Source: PUPG01 sp041686485
Lineage (GTDB): Bacteria > Bacteroidota > Bacteroidia > Bacteroidales > UBA7960
Assembly: GCA_041686485.1 (NCBI GenBank)
Contig: JAWLDT010000033.1
Span: 1 to 26,394, forward strand
Length of the DNA: 26,394 nucleotides
Direction of reading: 5' to 3'
Shown: positions 1-7,234 of the stretch, in pieces
Layout: each line of letters starts with the position of its first letter
How positions within the stretch are numbered: position 1 is the first letter of the stretch
Program-made: the position numbers and the translations under genes
Notes under the pieces: generated by a model
Databases searched by the model: none
The model's input: only the letters and a program-made list of their open reading frames with translations
What the model was told of the DNA's origin: nothing

Positions 1-45
1 GCCGGGGGAGGGGAGTTGTTTTTCCTTTCAATTGCCGGCGACGGG

Positions 46-2985
46 TTAATTCCCCAGCAACTTCACCGAAAACAGCCATTGCCCCTGCGGCTTTTCGCCC
101 GATTCGAACATCCGTGCATAACCCACCGACCAGGTGGTCTTCAGGTACGAAAGCAATACCAGCTCAATGTCTGTCTGTAAGCCGGCGTTAAAGATGTTGC
201 GGGTATGCTCTGACCGGTCGGGGTCGGTGAGCAGGTGGGTTCCGAACACCGACGTATAAATGGAGGTGGGATACAACCAGGTGAAGCCGGCATTGCGTGT
301 GCGGATAGGACGCAGGTTCAGCTCGCCCATCGTACGTATATAGTTGTGGGCGGGTATGGCGTCGATAGCTGCACCGGGAAAAGCCAGGCTGCTGCGGTAC
401 TGACGGGGCTCCTGCCAGTCTACATAGTTGTTCCTGAAACCACCAAGATAATAGTAGGAGAGGGCGGATGCCTTGTCTCCAAACGACTGACCAACGCTGT
501 TGCGTATCCAGAAGCTGGTGTTGCGGATACCCGGCACCAGAAACCCTATATCCTGGTTGGATTTGACGGAAGGGTAAAAGTCGTCGGCGGCATAGAATGT
601 GGAGGCTGAAATATTCCATTGGTAGCCTTTTTCATCATCCACACCACCCAGGGTAGTACGCTGCTTTGACAAGCCGAAGCCGGCATTGGCCGCATGGATA
701 TCCCGAATGGGTGATGCAACATTCTGGTGACCAGGCAGCACTTCAAGGTCGCCGTAGGTATGCAGGCCAAAGTTGTATGACCAGCGGAACGGTGCCCGCA
801 GACTCCTGCTGCGCTCATGAGCGATCCCGATGGCATAGCCCGCCCGGCTTCTCTGAACCGGACCAAACAGGTCGTAAAAGTCGGTCTTGTTCCAGGAGGC
901 TGACAGGTTCCAGTTAAAGTATTGCCAGTCCAGGGCGGCATGGAATTGTTGTTTGTCTTCATAACTGCTCCAGGGCGATGCGCCCACAAAGAGGTTGAGG
1001 CGGCTTACGCCGAGCGGATCACGCAGCAACATCCGGTACCCCGCTGCCACCGTGCTTTTATAGCCCGCAATGTCGGGCCACGCATTGGCCATGAACATCT
1101 CGCCCGGTGGGAAGTATGCTTTCTCATCCACGCGGGAGGTATCCACCGGCTCGGATGGCGGCAACGACCAGTCGACCACCCGGGGCTCCTGGCTGACGAT
1201 CCTGTTCCCCATGAACTCGATGGCGTTGGCTTCATGCAGCACTTCCATGGGGATGCGGCCCGGCATCATGCCGTCGCGGTAAAACTGCAGCACCAGCAGC
1301 GAATCATTATCCTGCTGCACCGGCATGAAAAAGCCGGTTTCGGTGTTCGACAGCAGATCGAACGAGCTGTCCTCCAGCCCGAGGCGCCATACATTTGACA
1401 CGCCGGTATAGTACGATGTCCCGATGAGGTATTCGTCGTCCGGCGAGAACTTGAACTGTGCCAGCGTATTGTCTTCCAGTTGATGAATTGTTCTGTAGGA
1501 CGGATCACCGGCCTCCAGGGCTTCAATGTCAAACACTACCACCTCCTGCTCTCCCTTGATGCCAGTTATTGTGGCGGATAGCATTTTGCCGTCAGACGAA
1601 ATATCCAGGTCAAAGATGGTCTGGCCAAAAGGGGCTTCGAACATGCGTTCGATGCTATCGTAGGGTTCGGGGATCTTTACCAGGGTGGCGTGGCCATTGG
1701 CAAACCGGATGCCCCAGATGCTATTGTCGGCCCGGTTATACACCAGGTCGCCGGTGCGGGAGAATGGCATGAGCGTCTTCTGCTCGCCGGTGTCGGCATC
1801 AACCATCTCCAGGCTGCGGTACTTGTTGTTCTGGTCGCTGTAAAAGACACGGTTGTTGTCCGGGTCATAGGCCAGGTGGGTGGAGTAGTAGAGTGCCGGC
1901 GCCTCCAGCTCGGCCAGTTTCCTGATACCGCCGCTGCGAGTATCGATCTCGGCGATCTGCGAGATGATGCCGGGGTGGTTGATGGCGGTGTACATTTTTT
2001 CTGTGTCCGGATTGTATCGGAAGGTGGACACATTTCCGAGCGGCTCTTCGGTGATGGGCGAGAAGGACGTTAGCGGATATTCACGGATCCTGTTGAGGTT
2101 TTGGGTCTGGAATGTCCGCTCTTTTTCGATCCAGTCCGCCCAGGCTTCTTCTACGGATATGTCATAAACCTGTTTGAATTGCCTGCCGTAAAAGGCTTTG
2201 CTCTCTTCCGACCGCAGGAAAAAGTCCCGTAGCTTGTCGATGCCGTATTCGAGGGCCAGGTAGGTGGTAAACCGGGCGCCATAGAGATAGGCATTGGCAC
2301 CTACCTGGAAATCTTCGGTGGTGCCTGCTGTTTCCAGTCCGACCACCGAGTAAATGGGTTGCTCTTCGTTTACGATGCTCCGGAAATACATCTCATCGTA
2401 ATAGCCCGTGGTGCGGCCCAGGCCGCCCGACATCCAGGTCTCCATAAAGATGGCTATGCCTTCCTGGTACCATCGTGGGGCGTACCACCTGGGCACAGTC
2501 ATATAGCTCCAAAGGGCAGAAAGCGGTTGCTGTTGATTACGCCGTATCTTACCAAAAAATGCGCTGCGCCAGAATTCGTCCCGGCTGTTGGCTTTGTCGG
2601 TCATGACCACGTGGGTGAGCTCATGGTTAAAGAGCCACTGAAAGCGTTCGTTGGCCGGTACAATGCTGAAGGCATGATTGTAGGGACCAATACCGATAAA
2701 CACCTGGTTGAGCGGCATGGTGACAGCGCCACCGGTTCCGTAGTCCTGAAAATCGTTCAGCATCACATACACCTTCCCTGGATCGTATTCCCAGAGCTCC
2801 TCATGAAAGCTCATGGCGTTGTTAAAGCTGCGCAACAGGTGTGGTGTCAGGTAACGGTAACCATCACCAAAATACACCAACTGAACACGGTCGGTGTCCA
2901 GTTGGTGTATGTTCTGTGACGCAATTGGCGTTTGTATCCAGATTCCGGCAACGATGCTCAGGAAAAGTATTATACGAAAGATCAT
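46..2985 (-). CDS. Exported gluzincin-type metalloprotease with beta-propeller and outer-membrane-barrel-like C-terminus
   Basis: The 979-residue product starts with a hydrophobic export signal (residues about 1-22). The zinc site HELTH is at residues 121-125 (His121, Glu122, His125), and a likely third ligand, Glu175, follows in WYQEGIA; this is the gluzincin arrangement. Residues about 320-620 contain repeated short beta-strand segments typical of TolB/WD40-like propellers (for example YNPDTEKMYTA, YDPDNNRVFYSD, FSPDDEYLIGTS). The last 330 residues alternate polar and aromatic positions as in an outer-membrane beta-barrel. Related exported proteins of this architecture occur in Bacteroidota and Balneolota; the substrate is unknown. 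It is the last gene of the minus-strand block, 68 bp after the repeat protein, so it may be an output of the ECF sigma factor upstream (inference). Confidence 0.85.
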   Translation of the reverse strand: MIFRIILFLSIVAGIWIQTPIASQNIHQLDTDRVQLVYFGDGYRYLTPHLLRSFNNAMSFHEELWEYDPGKVYVMLNDFQDYGTGGAVTMPLNQVFIGIGPYNHAFSIVPANERFQWLFNHELTHVVMTDKANSRDEFWRSAFFGKIRRNQQQPLSALWSYMTVPRWYAPRWYQEGIAIFMETWMSGGLGRTTGYYDEMYFRSIVNEEQPIYSVVGLETAGTTEDFQVGANAYLYGARFTTYLALEYGIDKLRDFFLRSEESKAFYGRQFKQVYDISVEEAWADWIEKERTFQTQNLNRIREYPLTSFSPITEEPLGNVSTFRYNPDTEKMYTAINHPGIISQIAEIDTRSGGIRKLAELEAPALYYSTHLAYDPDNNRVFYSDQNNKYRSLEMVDADTGEQKTLMPFSRTGDLVYNRADNSIWGIRFANGHATLVKIPEPYDSIERMFEAPFGQTIFDLDISSDGKMLSATITGIKGEQEVVVFDIEALEAGDPSYRTIHQLEDNTLAQFKFSPDDEYLIGTSYYTGVSNVWRLGLEDSSFDLLSNTETGFFMPVQQDNDSLLVLQFYRDGMMPGRIPMEVLHEANAIEFMGNRIVSQEPRVVDWSLPPSEPVDTSRVDEKAYFPPGEMFMANAWPDIAGYKSTVAAGYRMLLRDPLGVSRLNLFVGASPWSSYEDKQQFHAALDWQYFNWNLSASWNKTDFYDLFGPVQRSRAGYAIGIAHERSRSLRAPFRWSYNFGLHTYGDLEVLPGHQNVASPIRDIHAANAGFGLSKQRTTLGGVDDEKGYQWNISASTFYAADDFYPSVKSNQDIGFLVPGIRNTSFWIRNSVGQSFGDKASALSYYYLGGFRNNYVDWQEPRQYRSSLAFPGAAIDAIPAHNYIRTMGELNLRPIRTRNAGFTWLYPTSIYTSVFGTHLLTDPDRSEHTRNIFNAGLQTDIELVLLSYLKTTWSVGYARMFESGEKPQGQWLFSVKLLGN

Positions 2986-3053
2986 ACGATGAAGACGTTC
3001 AGTGTAGGCTTATCCAGATTATTATTGATCAAATAACAGTAAGAGGATGTTTG

Positions 3054-4061
3054 TTAATTAAGCGGAATAACCAGCTGAAGCTGATCGGCCGTGTTACTGA
3101 ACGCGCCAAGTTGCTCCGCATCAAGTGTGCCCTGTAGTTGTTCCGAATCTAATATATAGCCTAACTGTTCTGTATCAAATAATGGCATATCTCCGAGGTT
3201 CTCAGCGTCCATAATGGTCATGTTGAGCTGTTGCATATCCAGGAAACCACCCGGGTTAGATAGGAGTACTTCATTGTCAAACAAAATATCCTGTAGTTGT
3301 TCCGCATCCCAAACTCCTAGCTGTTCCGCATCCATGATGATGAGATCTTCCAGGGTTTGGGCGTCAAGCTGGGCCAGTTCCCCTTCTTCGTCCATCAGTT
3401 CTTTGGCCAGCAGGTGTTCGAGGACGGGGCGGTTTTCATTGACCATGTTGATCTGGATCAGATTAGCAAATAAGCGGTCGTGCGCATTGGCCAGGTCGGG
3501 ATAATCGGCTTTGGAGGCGGTGTCAAAAAATACTTCCACACCATTCATATAATCAAACAACACATTGCTTCGAAAAACTGTTTGTGCCAAGGCGTTTCCG
3601 GCATCGCTCAATATGCTTCGAATGGCGATTTTGTCTCTTTCATCAATCTGATCGAGGGTGCCGATGGCTTCCAGTATGCGCAGACGCGCATTGTCCAGGA
3701 ACATGGCATAATCTTCCAGCTTATCCAATGTCGTTCTGTTGGATGTGGGAAACTCCCCGCTATTATGAGCCGCATTGATCGCATGTCGAATATCCTCACC
3801 CAGTTTGACATTATTGGCATATTCAAAAGCCAGGTATTGCTCGTAGGCTTCTCGCATTTGTGAATCCTCCAGCAGTTCATTACGCAATTCAATATCTTCT
3901 TCCGTGATCTGGACATTGCGGTACTGATCTATGCGTCCGATAGTGCCGGCTGCTTCACGAAGACTCATGCCGGGATTGGTCAGGGTAATACCTACCATGA
4001 GTCCAACGGCGAAGGCGATAATCACACCGACTAAAACGGGTACTAATTTTTTTGCTTTCAT
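3054..4061 (-). CDS. Membrane-anchored protein with C-terminal D-x-E-Q-L repeats, function unknown
   Basis: A 335-residue protein with one N-terminal membrane segment (residues about 7-27) and a mostly acidic helical body presumably outside the cytoplasm. From about residue 232 to 332 a short motif of the form [LMF]-D-x-[EQ]-x-L recurs about ten times, with aspartates near 233, 244, 252, 262, 275, 285, 296, 305, 314 and 326. The spacing is 8 to 13 residues, and best copies read MDAEQLG, WDAEQLQ, FDTEQLG and LDAEQLG. I do not recognise a family. It lies 87 bp downstream of the anti-sigma gene with a possible promoter between them, so it may be a regulon member or an accessory of the sigma/anti-sigma pair. 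That role is inference from position only. Confidence 0.75.
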   Translation of the reverse strand: MKAKKLVPVLVGVIIAFAVGLMVGITLTNPGMSLREAAGTIGRIDQYRNVQITEEDIELRNELLEDSQMREAYEQYLAFEYANNVKLGEDIRHAINAAHNSGEFPTSNRTTLDKLEDYAMFLDNARLRILEAIGTLDQIDERDKIAIRSILSDAGNALAQTVFRSNVLFDYMNGVEVFFDTASKADYPDLANAHDRLFANLIQINMVNENRPVLEHLLAKELMDEEGELAQLDAQTLEDLIIMDAEQLGVWDAEQLQDILFDNEVLLSNPGGFLDMQQLNMTIMDAENLGDMPLFDTEQLGYILDSEQLQGTLDAEQLGAFSNTADQLQLVIPLN

Positions 4062-4092
4062 AAGTGGTTGGTTTTTGAAGGTTTTAAGTAAT

Positions 4093-4100
4093 CAAAATTA
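4093..4100 (-). promoter_or_regulatory. Possible Bacteroidota -7 box
   Basis: On the minus strand this reads TAATTTTG, an exact match to the TAnnTTTG consensus of Bacteroidota housekeeping promoters, 31 bp before the start codon at 4061. No convincing TTTG -33 element lies at the expected distance, so this is weak. It would give the repeat protein transcription separate from the sigma/anti-sigma genes. Confidence 0.3.
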
Positions 4101-4148
4101 GAAATGTTTTTATCTATAAATACACGCTCATTAACAAAAAGTTGGTTT

Positions 4149-4907
4149 TTAATCAATAAAAATCTCACTTTGATAAATGGTCCTGTTATCCTGAAGCAAA
4201 CTTACCTGCACAGGTCCTGTCATACCTGAACGTTGGTTCATTACCAGTTGAAACATCACATCACCGGTAGCGGGAAATGCTACAGAACCGGCATTGGAAG
4301 CGGGAAGCCTTTCAATATCACCTTTCAGGCTTTTTGTCCTGACCAATTGGTAAATGTCCGGGTTGAAGGACATGTGCACCTCCAGGTCCGATTCGGACTG
4401 CAGTGAAGCTATGAGGATGACGGCCTCATTCATGACCATGGGGTTGATTTGCAAGTGCCAGTCTTCCTGTCTGATGTTCAGGCTCTGACCTGAGCGTGCA
4501 GTCATGGTGGCACGCATGTCACCTTCGTCAACAAAGACGGTTTCGGGACGGAGAAAGAGGATGGAAGCTGCCCCGATCAATAGTCCGATAATCAGGACTG
4601 CCGCATAGCGAAGCACTGTTTGTCCGGGCGGAAGAAACCGCTTTTGCATGCGGACCTTCCCCGACTGTTTTTTATCCGGTCCGGTTTGTTGTACATACTC
4701 CATGACCTCCCGGCTTACATCTGCTGTTTCTTTTTCTTTACCTGCTTCCTGAAGGGAATGATCCAGCATTTCCATCTGCCGGTAATAGGTGCGGACCTTT
4801 TCATCGTCAGATAGCAGGTCGTCGAAACGCCGGGCCTCGGCTTCTGTAAGCTCACCGTCAATCTTTTTGTTGATCAGGCGATGGATATTTTCGGAAATGG
4901 TTGACAT
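4149..4907 (-). CDS. Membrane anti-sigma factor of the adjacent ECF sigma factor
   Basis: A 252-residue protein with a cytoplasmic N-terminal helical part (residues 1-100), one transmembrane helix (about 101-119) and a periplasmic beta-rich domain (120-252). The N-terminus (LINKKIDGELTEAEARRFDD) resembles the start of Bacteroidota and Planctomycetes anti-sigma proteins, where a short helix-loop segment is followed by sigma-binding helices. The zinc HxxxCxxC motif of ZAS anti-sigmas is absent. It starts 8 bp after the ECF sigma stop codon, the classic arrangement for a cognate pair. As a single-pass membrane anti-sigma it is a plausible substrate for regulated intramembrane proteolysis, and a PrsW-type protease is encoded just upstream of the sigma gene. 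Known: B. subtilis PrsW acts on RsiW. Inferred: the same logic applies here. Confidence 0.75.
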   Translation of the reverse strand: MSTISENIHRLINKKIDGELTEAEARRFDDLLSDDEKVRTYYRQMEMLDHSLQEAGKEKETADVSREVMEYVQQTGPDKKQSGKVRMQKRFLPPGQTVLRYAAVLIIGLLIGAASILFLRPETVFVDEGDMRATMTARSGQSLNIRQEDWHLQINPMVMNEAVILIASLQSESDLEVHMSFNPDIYQLVRTKSLKGDIERLPASNAGSVAFPATGDVMFQLVMNQRSGMTGPVQVSLLQDNRTIYQSEIFID

Positions 4908-4915
4908 GGGTTCGG

Positions 4916-5455
4916 TTATTTAAAGTAGTCACTTTTTTCAAGATGGATTTGTAACATGCGCCGGGCATCATAAAGTCTGGACCTGACTTTCTTTTCCGGG
5001 ATTTCCAAAACCTCTGCAATCTCTTCGTAGGAAAGGGCTTCATAGTATTTTAACATAATAACTGCGCTATAGTTTTCTTTCAGAAGACTGATTGCATGTT
5101 TCAGCAGCTTGTCCCTTTCGTTTACCATGATGGTTGCTTCAGTCTGATTGTCCTTCATGTCAGGCAACTTATCCGGGTGTACATACCGCTTTTCCTTTTT
5201 ACGGTAACTGATGGCTGTGTTGATGGCCATACGGTAGATCCAGCTAAAGAACCGGCTTTTGTAATTGAATGATCCCAGGTTCTCATAGGCTTTAATAAAG
5301 ACCTCCTGGGTCAGTTCTTCTGCCGCTTCCGGTCGATACAGCATTTTCAACAACAGGTTATATACAGCCCCCTGGTAACGCTTTACCAGTATCTCATAAT
5401 CCCGCGTCCTGCCTGTCTGTACATTCTTAATAAGGGTGTATTCATCTTCCTGCAT
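4916..5455 (-). CDS. ECF-family RNA polymerase sigma factor
   Basis: This 179-residue protein has the two-domain ECF layout. Region 2 spans about residues 12-85, with the core-binding and -10 segment EAAEELTQEVFIKAYENL and SWIYRMAINTAISYRKK. Region 4 spans about 115-170, with the helix-turn-helix LSYEEIAEVLEIPEKKVRSR. There is no region 1.1 or 3, and the length is normal for the family. The start codon lies 33 bp after the PrsW stop, so read-through from the upstream signalling operon is likely. The anti-sigma follows after 8 bp. The target promoters cannot be read from this window. Confidence 0.93.
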   Translation of the reverse strand: MQEDEYTLIKNVQTGRTRDYEILVKRYQGAVYNLLLKMLYRPEAAEELTQEVFIKAYENLGSFNYKSRFFSWIYRMAINTAISYRKKEKRYVHPDKLPDMKDNQTEATIMVNERDKLLKHAISLLKENYSAVIMLKYYEALSYEEIAEVLEIPEKKVRSRLYDARRMLQIHLEKSDYFK

Positions 5456-5488
5456 TATATATTACTTTACATCATGAAAAAAGTTGGT

Positions 5489-6484
5489 TTATTTCTGAAA
5501 CTGGTTTAACTGCCAGAGGTCACGGTATCGCATTCGCACCAATGGGGATAGTGCCATTTCACCGGATTTGCCAATCTTTTTCCGGAGGGTCTTCATTTCA
5601 ACCAGTTTATCCCTGATGTCGGGTTCGATCATGACAGGAAATCCGTTTTCTTTGAGCATCATGTTGCGCTTGGCTTTGATCGATAATTCGAGGTAGAGGC
5701 TAAAAAAACAATACATGTCTACCAGGGTTTCCGGTGAAAAATAATCTTTCAGGGATGCCAGGTAGCGGCCCGCTTTTGTGTCTTTAAACTGGCCCTTGCG
5801 CATCATGCCCAGCATGTCGACCTCGTTACTGAAGGCCACTTCGAGCCACTGCTGAAGATTGTTGCCGGCGAAGGTGAATACCAGTTGAAAGCTAACCGGC
5901 AAGATGATCAGGATGAGGATGGTCTGGAGCAGCGGATTGAAAAGGAAGTGGTTAAACAATGAATGAAGGATGATGGCGGTCAGCAGACCGGCTATGGCGC
6001 CGGGCCATGTTTTGTCGGACCGGTGCACGCTTTCGATCAGGATGATGCCTGCGACGGCTACAACACCTCCATGCATCAGGGCGGTGCCTAAGCCCCTTAC
6101 CGCAGCCAGGATGATGTGAAAATCAGCACCGAGCTGAAGGTAATACCAGGTATTTTCTGCCAGGGCGAAACCAGTGCCTATGGCAAAGCCATAGATGGCG
6201 GCATCGATCATAAAGCCTATCCGCTTTTTGGCAACAAGTGCAAACAGCAGGAGGAGTTTTAAAAGCTCTTCCACAACGGGCGCGATGTAGCGCGAAAGTG
6301 TGCTTTCGTCTGCGCCCATAGCATCTGCCAGTCCGGTGTTCAGCAGATAAGAAAAGCCGGCGGCCAACACACCCCATAGCAGACAAACAGATAAAAGCCG
6401 GACGGTTACCAGTTTGAAGCTGTCAAGCAGATACAGGGACAGCAGGAAAAGCAATACCGGTAAAAAAGCCAGGATGACTACCAT
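5489..6484 (-). CDS. prsW: PrsW-family intramembrane metalloprotease with C-terminal extension
   Basis: A 331-residue polytopic membrane protein. The PrsW/CAAX-protease signature residues are visible: EELLK (Glu72-Glu73), GFALAEN (Glu110-Asn111), a histidine at MHGG (His138) and HSLFNH (His174, His179). Known PrsW proteins cleave membrane anti-sigma factors at site 1 to release ECF sigma factors. After the membrane core there is a soluble C-terminal extension of about 115 residues (215-331), helical and rich in Lys/Arg, longer than in compact PrsW proteins. The gene starts 4 bp after the STAS gene and is followed 33 bp later by an ECF sigma/anti-sigma pair, which points to that anti-sigma as a candidate substrate (inference). 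Confidence 0.85.
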   Translation of the reverse strand: MVVILAFLPVLLFLLSLYLLDSFKLVTVRLLSVCLLWGVLAAGFSYLLNTGLADAMGADESTLSRYIAPVVEELLKLLLLFALVAKKRIGFMIDAAIYGFAIGTGFALAENTWYYLQLGADFHIILAAVRGLGTALMHGGVVAVAGIILIESVHRSDKTWPGAIAGLLTAIILHSLFNHFLFNPLLQTILILIILPVSFQLVFTFAGNNLQQWLEVAFSNEVDMLGMMRKGQFKDTKAGRYLASLKDYFSPETLVDMYCFFSLYLELSIKAKRNMMLKENGFPVMIEPDIRDKLVEMKTLRKKIGKSGEMALSPLVRMRYRDLWQLNQFQK

Positions 6485-6488
6485 GCTG

Positions 6489-6818
6489 TCAGTCTTTTAA
6501 GGCACTGTCCAGGTCGTCGAAAATGTTGAATATCATCGAAAAGCCCGACATGTCGAACACTTCTTTGATCCCGGGTTGCATGCTGGCAACTTTGAATGTT
6601 CCACCGGTGCCCATCATCTTTTTCTGCATAATAAGGAAAATACGAAGCCCCGAGCTGCTGATATAGTTCAGCCCTTTGCAGTCAAGGATGATCTTGTTGT
6701 GCCCCTGCTGGAGGATCTCCATCATTTTCTTCTCAAAACCTTCTGACTGATTGGTGTCCAGCCGTCCCTCCACAGAAACCACCAGATAATCGTTCAACTG
6801 TTGTTCGGTTACATTCAT
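6489..6818 (-). CDS. STAS-domain anti-sigma factor antagonist (RsbV/SpoIIAA-like)
   Basis: A 109-residue single STAS domain. The phosphorylation loop reads YISSSGLRIF (residues 52-61). Ser55 aligns with the serine phosphorylated in SpoIIAA and RsbV, and the usual preceding aspartate is replaced by Ser54. In the known mechanism the unphosphorylated STAS protein binds the anti-sigma kinase, and a PP2C phosphatase reactivates it. The gene overlaps the kinase gene by 4 bp, which implies translational coupling and matched stoichiometry. It could also regulate a non-sigma target, since Bacteroidota lack sigma-B. Confidence 0.93.
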   Translation of the reverse strand: MNVTEQQLNDYLVVSVEGRLDTNQSEGFEKKMMEILQQGHNKIILDCKGLNYISSSGLRIFLIMQKKMMGTGGTFKVASMQPGIKEVFDMSGFSMIFNIFDDLDSALKD

Positions 6819-7231
6819 TGGCTAAGCTTTTTTTTAAGTGTTAGTGTGTTTTTGTCGTTATTGCGTGCGTATTGAACGTCATCCATAATTTTTTTAATCA
6901 GAAACACACCCAGTCCGCCAACAGGCCGCTCCGGAGCCGACAGTTCAATATCCGGGTCCGGTCGTCTTGTCGGGTCATAGGGCGTGCCGTCATCTGTTAT
7001 GGATATGGTGAGCAGGTCATAATCGCAGGTGAACGCCATCTCAATTTCGTGATCGTTATTGTCGTTGTAGCCGTAGTTTACGATGTTGGTGAAAGCCTCT
7101 TCCAGGGCCAGGTTTACCGATATCCCCGTTTCAGGAGGGATAGCCCATTTTGCTGCCAGCTCTTCGAGTGTGTCGCGGATCTTATCCAGCTCACTGAGTT
7201 TATTGGTTAGCCTGAGGGTATAGGTTTCCAT
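6815..7231 (-). CDS. RsbW-like serine/threonine kinase / anti-sigma regulatory factor
   Basis: A 138-residue GHKL-type ATPase domain (HATPase_c_2). The N-box is LALEEAFTNIVNYG (about residues 42-55; Glu44, Glu45, Asn49), the G1 box is DDGTPYDP (about 80-87) and the G2 region is GGLGVFLIKKIMDD. Its role by family is to phosphorylate the STAS partner encoded immediately downstream and to bind a sigma factor or other target when the STAS protein is phosphorylated. It begins 3 bp after the phosphatase stop codon and overlaps the STAS gene by 4 bp, so the three partner-switching parts are encoded together. Whether its target is the ECF sigma factor or a separate protein is not visible. Confidence 0.92.
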   Translation of the reverse strand: METYTLRLTNKLSELDKIRDTLEELAAKWAIPPETGISVNLALEEAFTNIVNYGYNDNNDHEIEMAFTCDYDLLTISITDDGTPYDPTRRPDPDIELSAPERPVGGLGVFLIKKIMDDVQYARNNDKNTLTLKKKLSQ

Positions 7232-7234
7232 ACA

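Noticed and set aside
3024..3038. ATTGATCAAATAAC shared with 18333-18346, possible regulator site
   Set aside because: Only two exact copies in AT-rich DNA, in different contexts and not at promoter positions; chance is a fair explanation.
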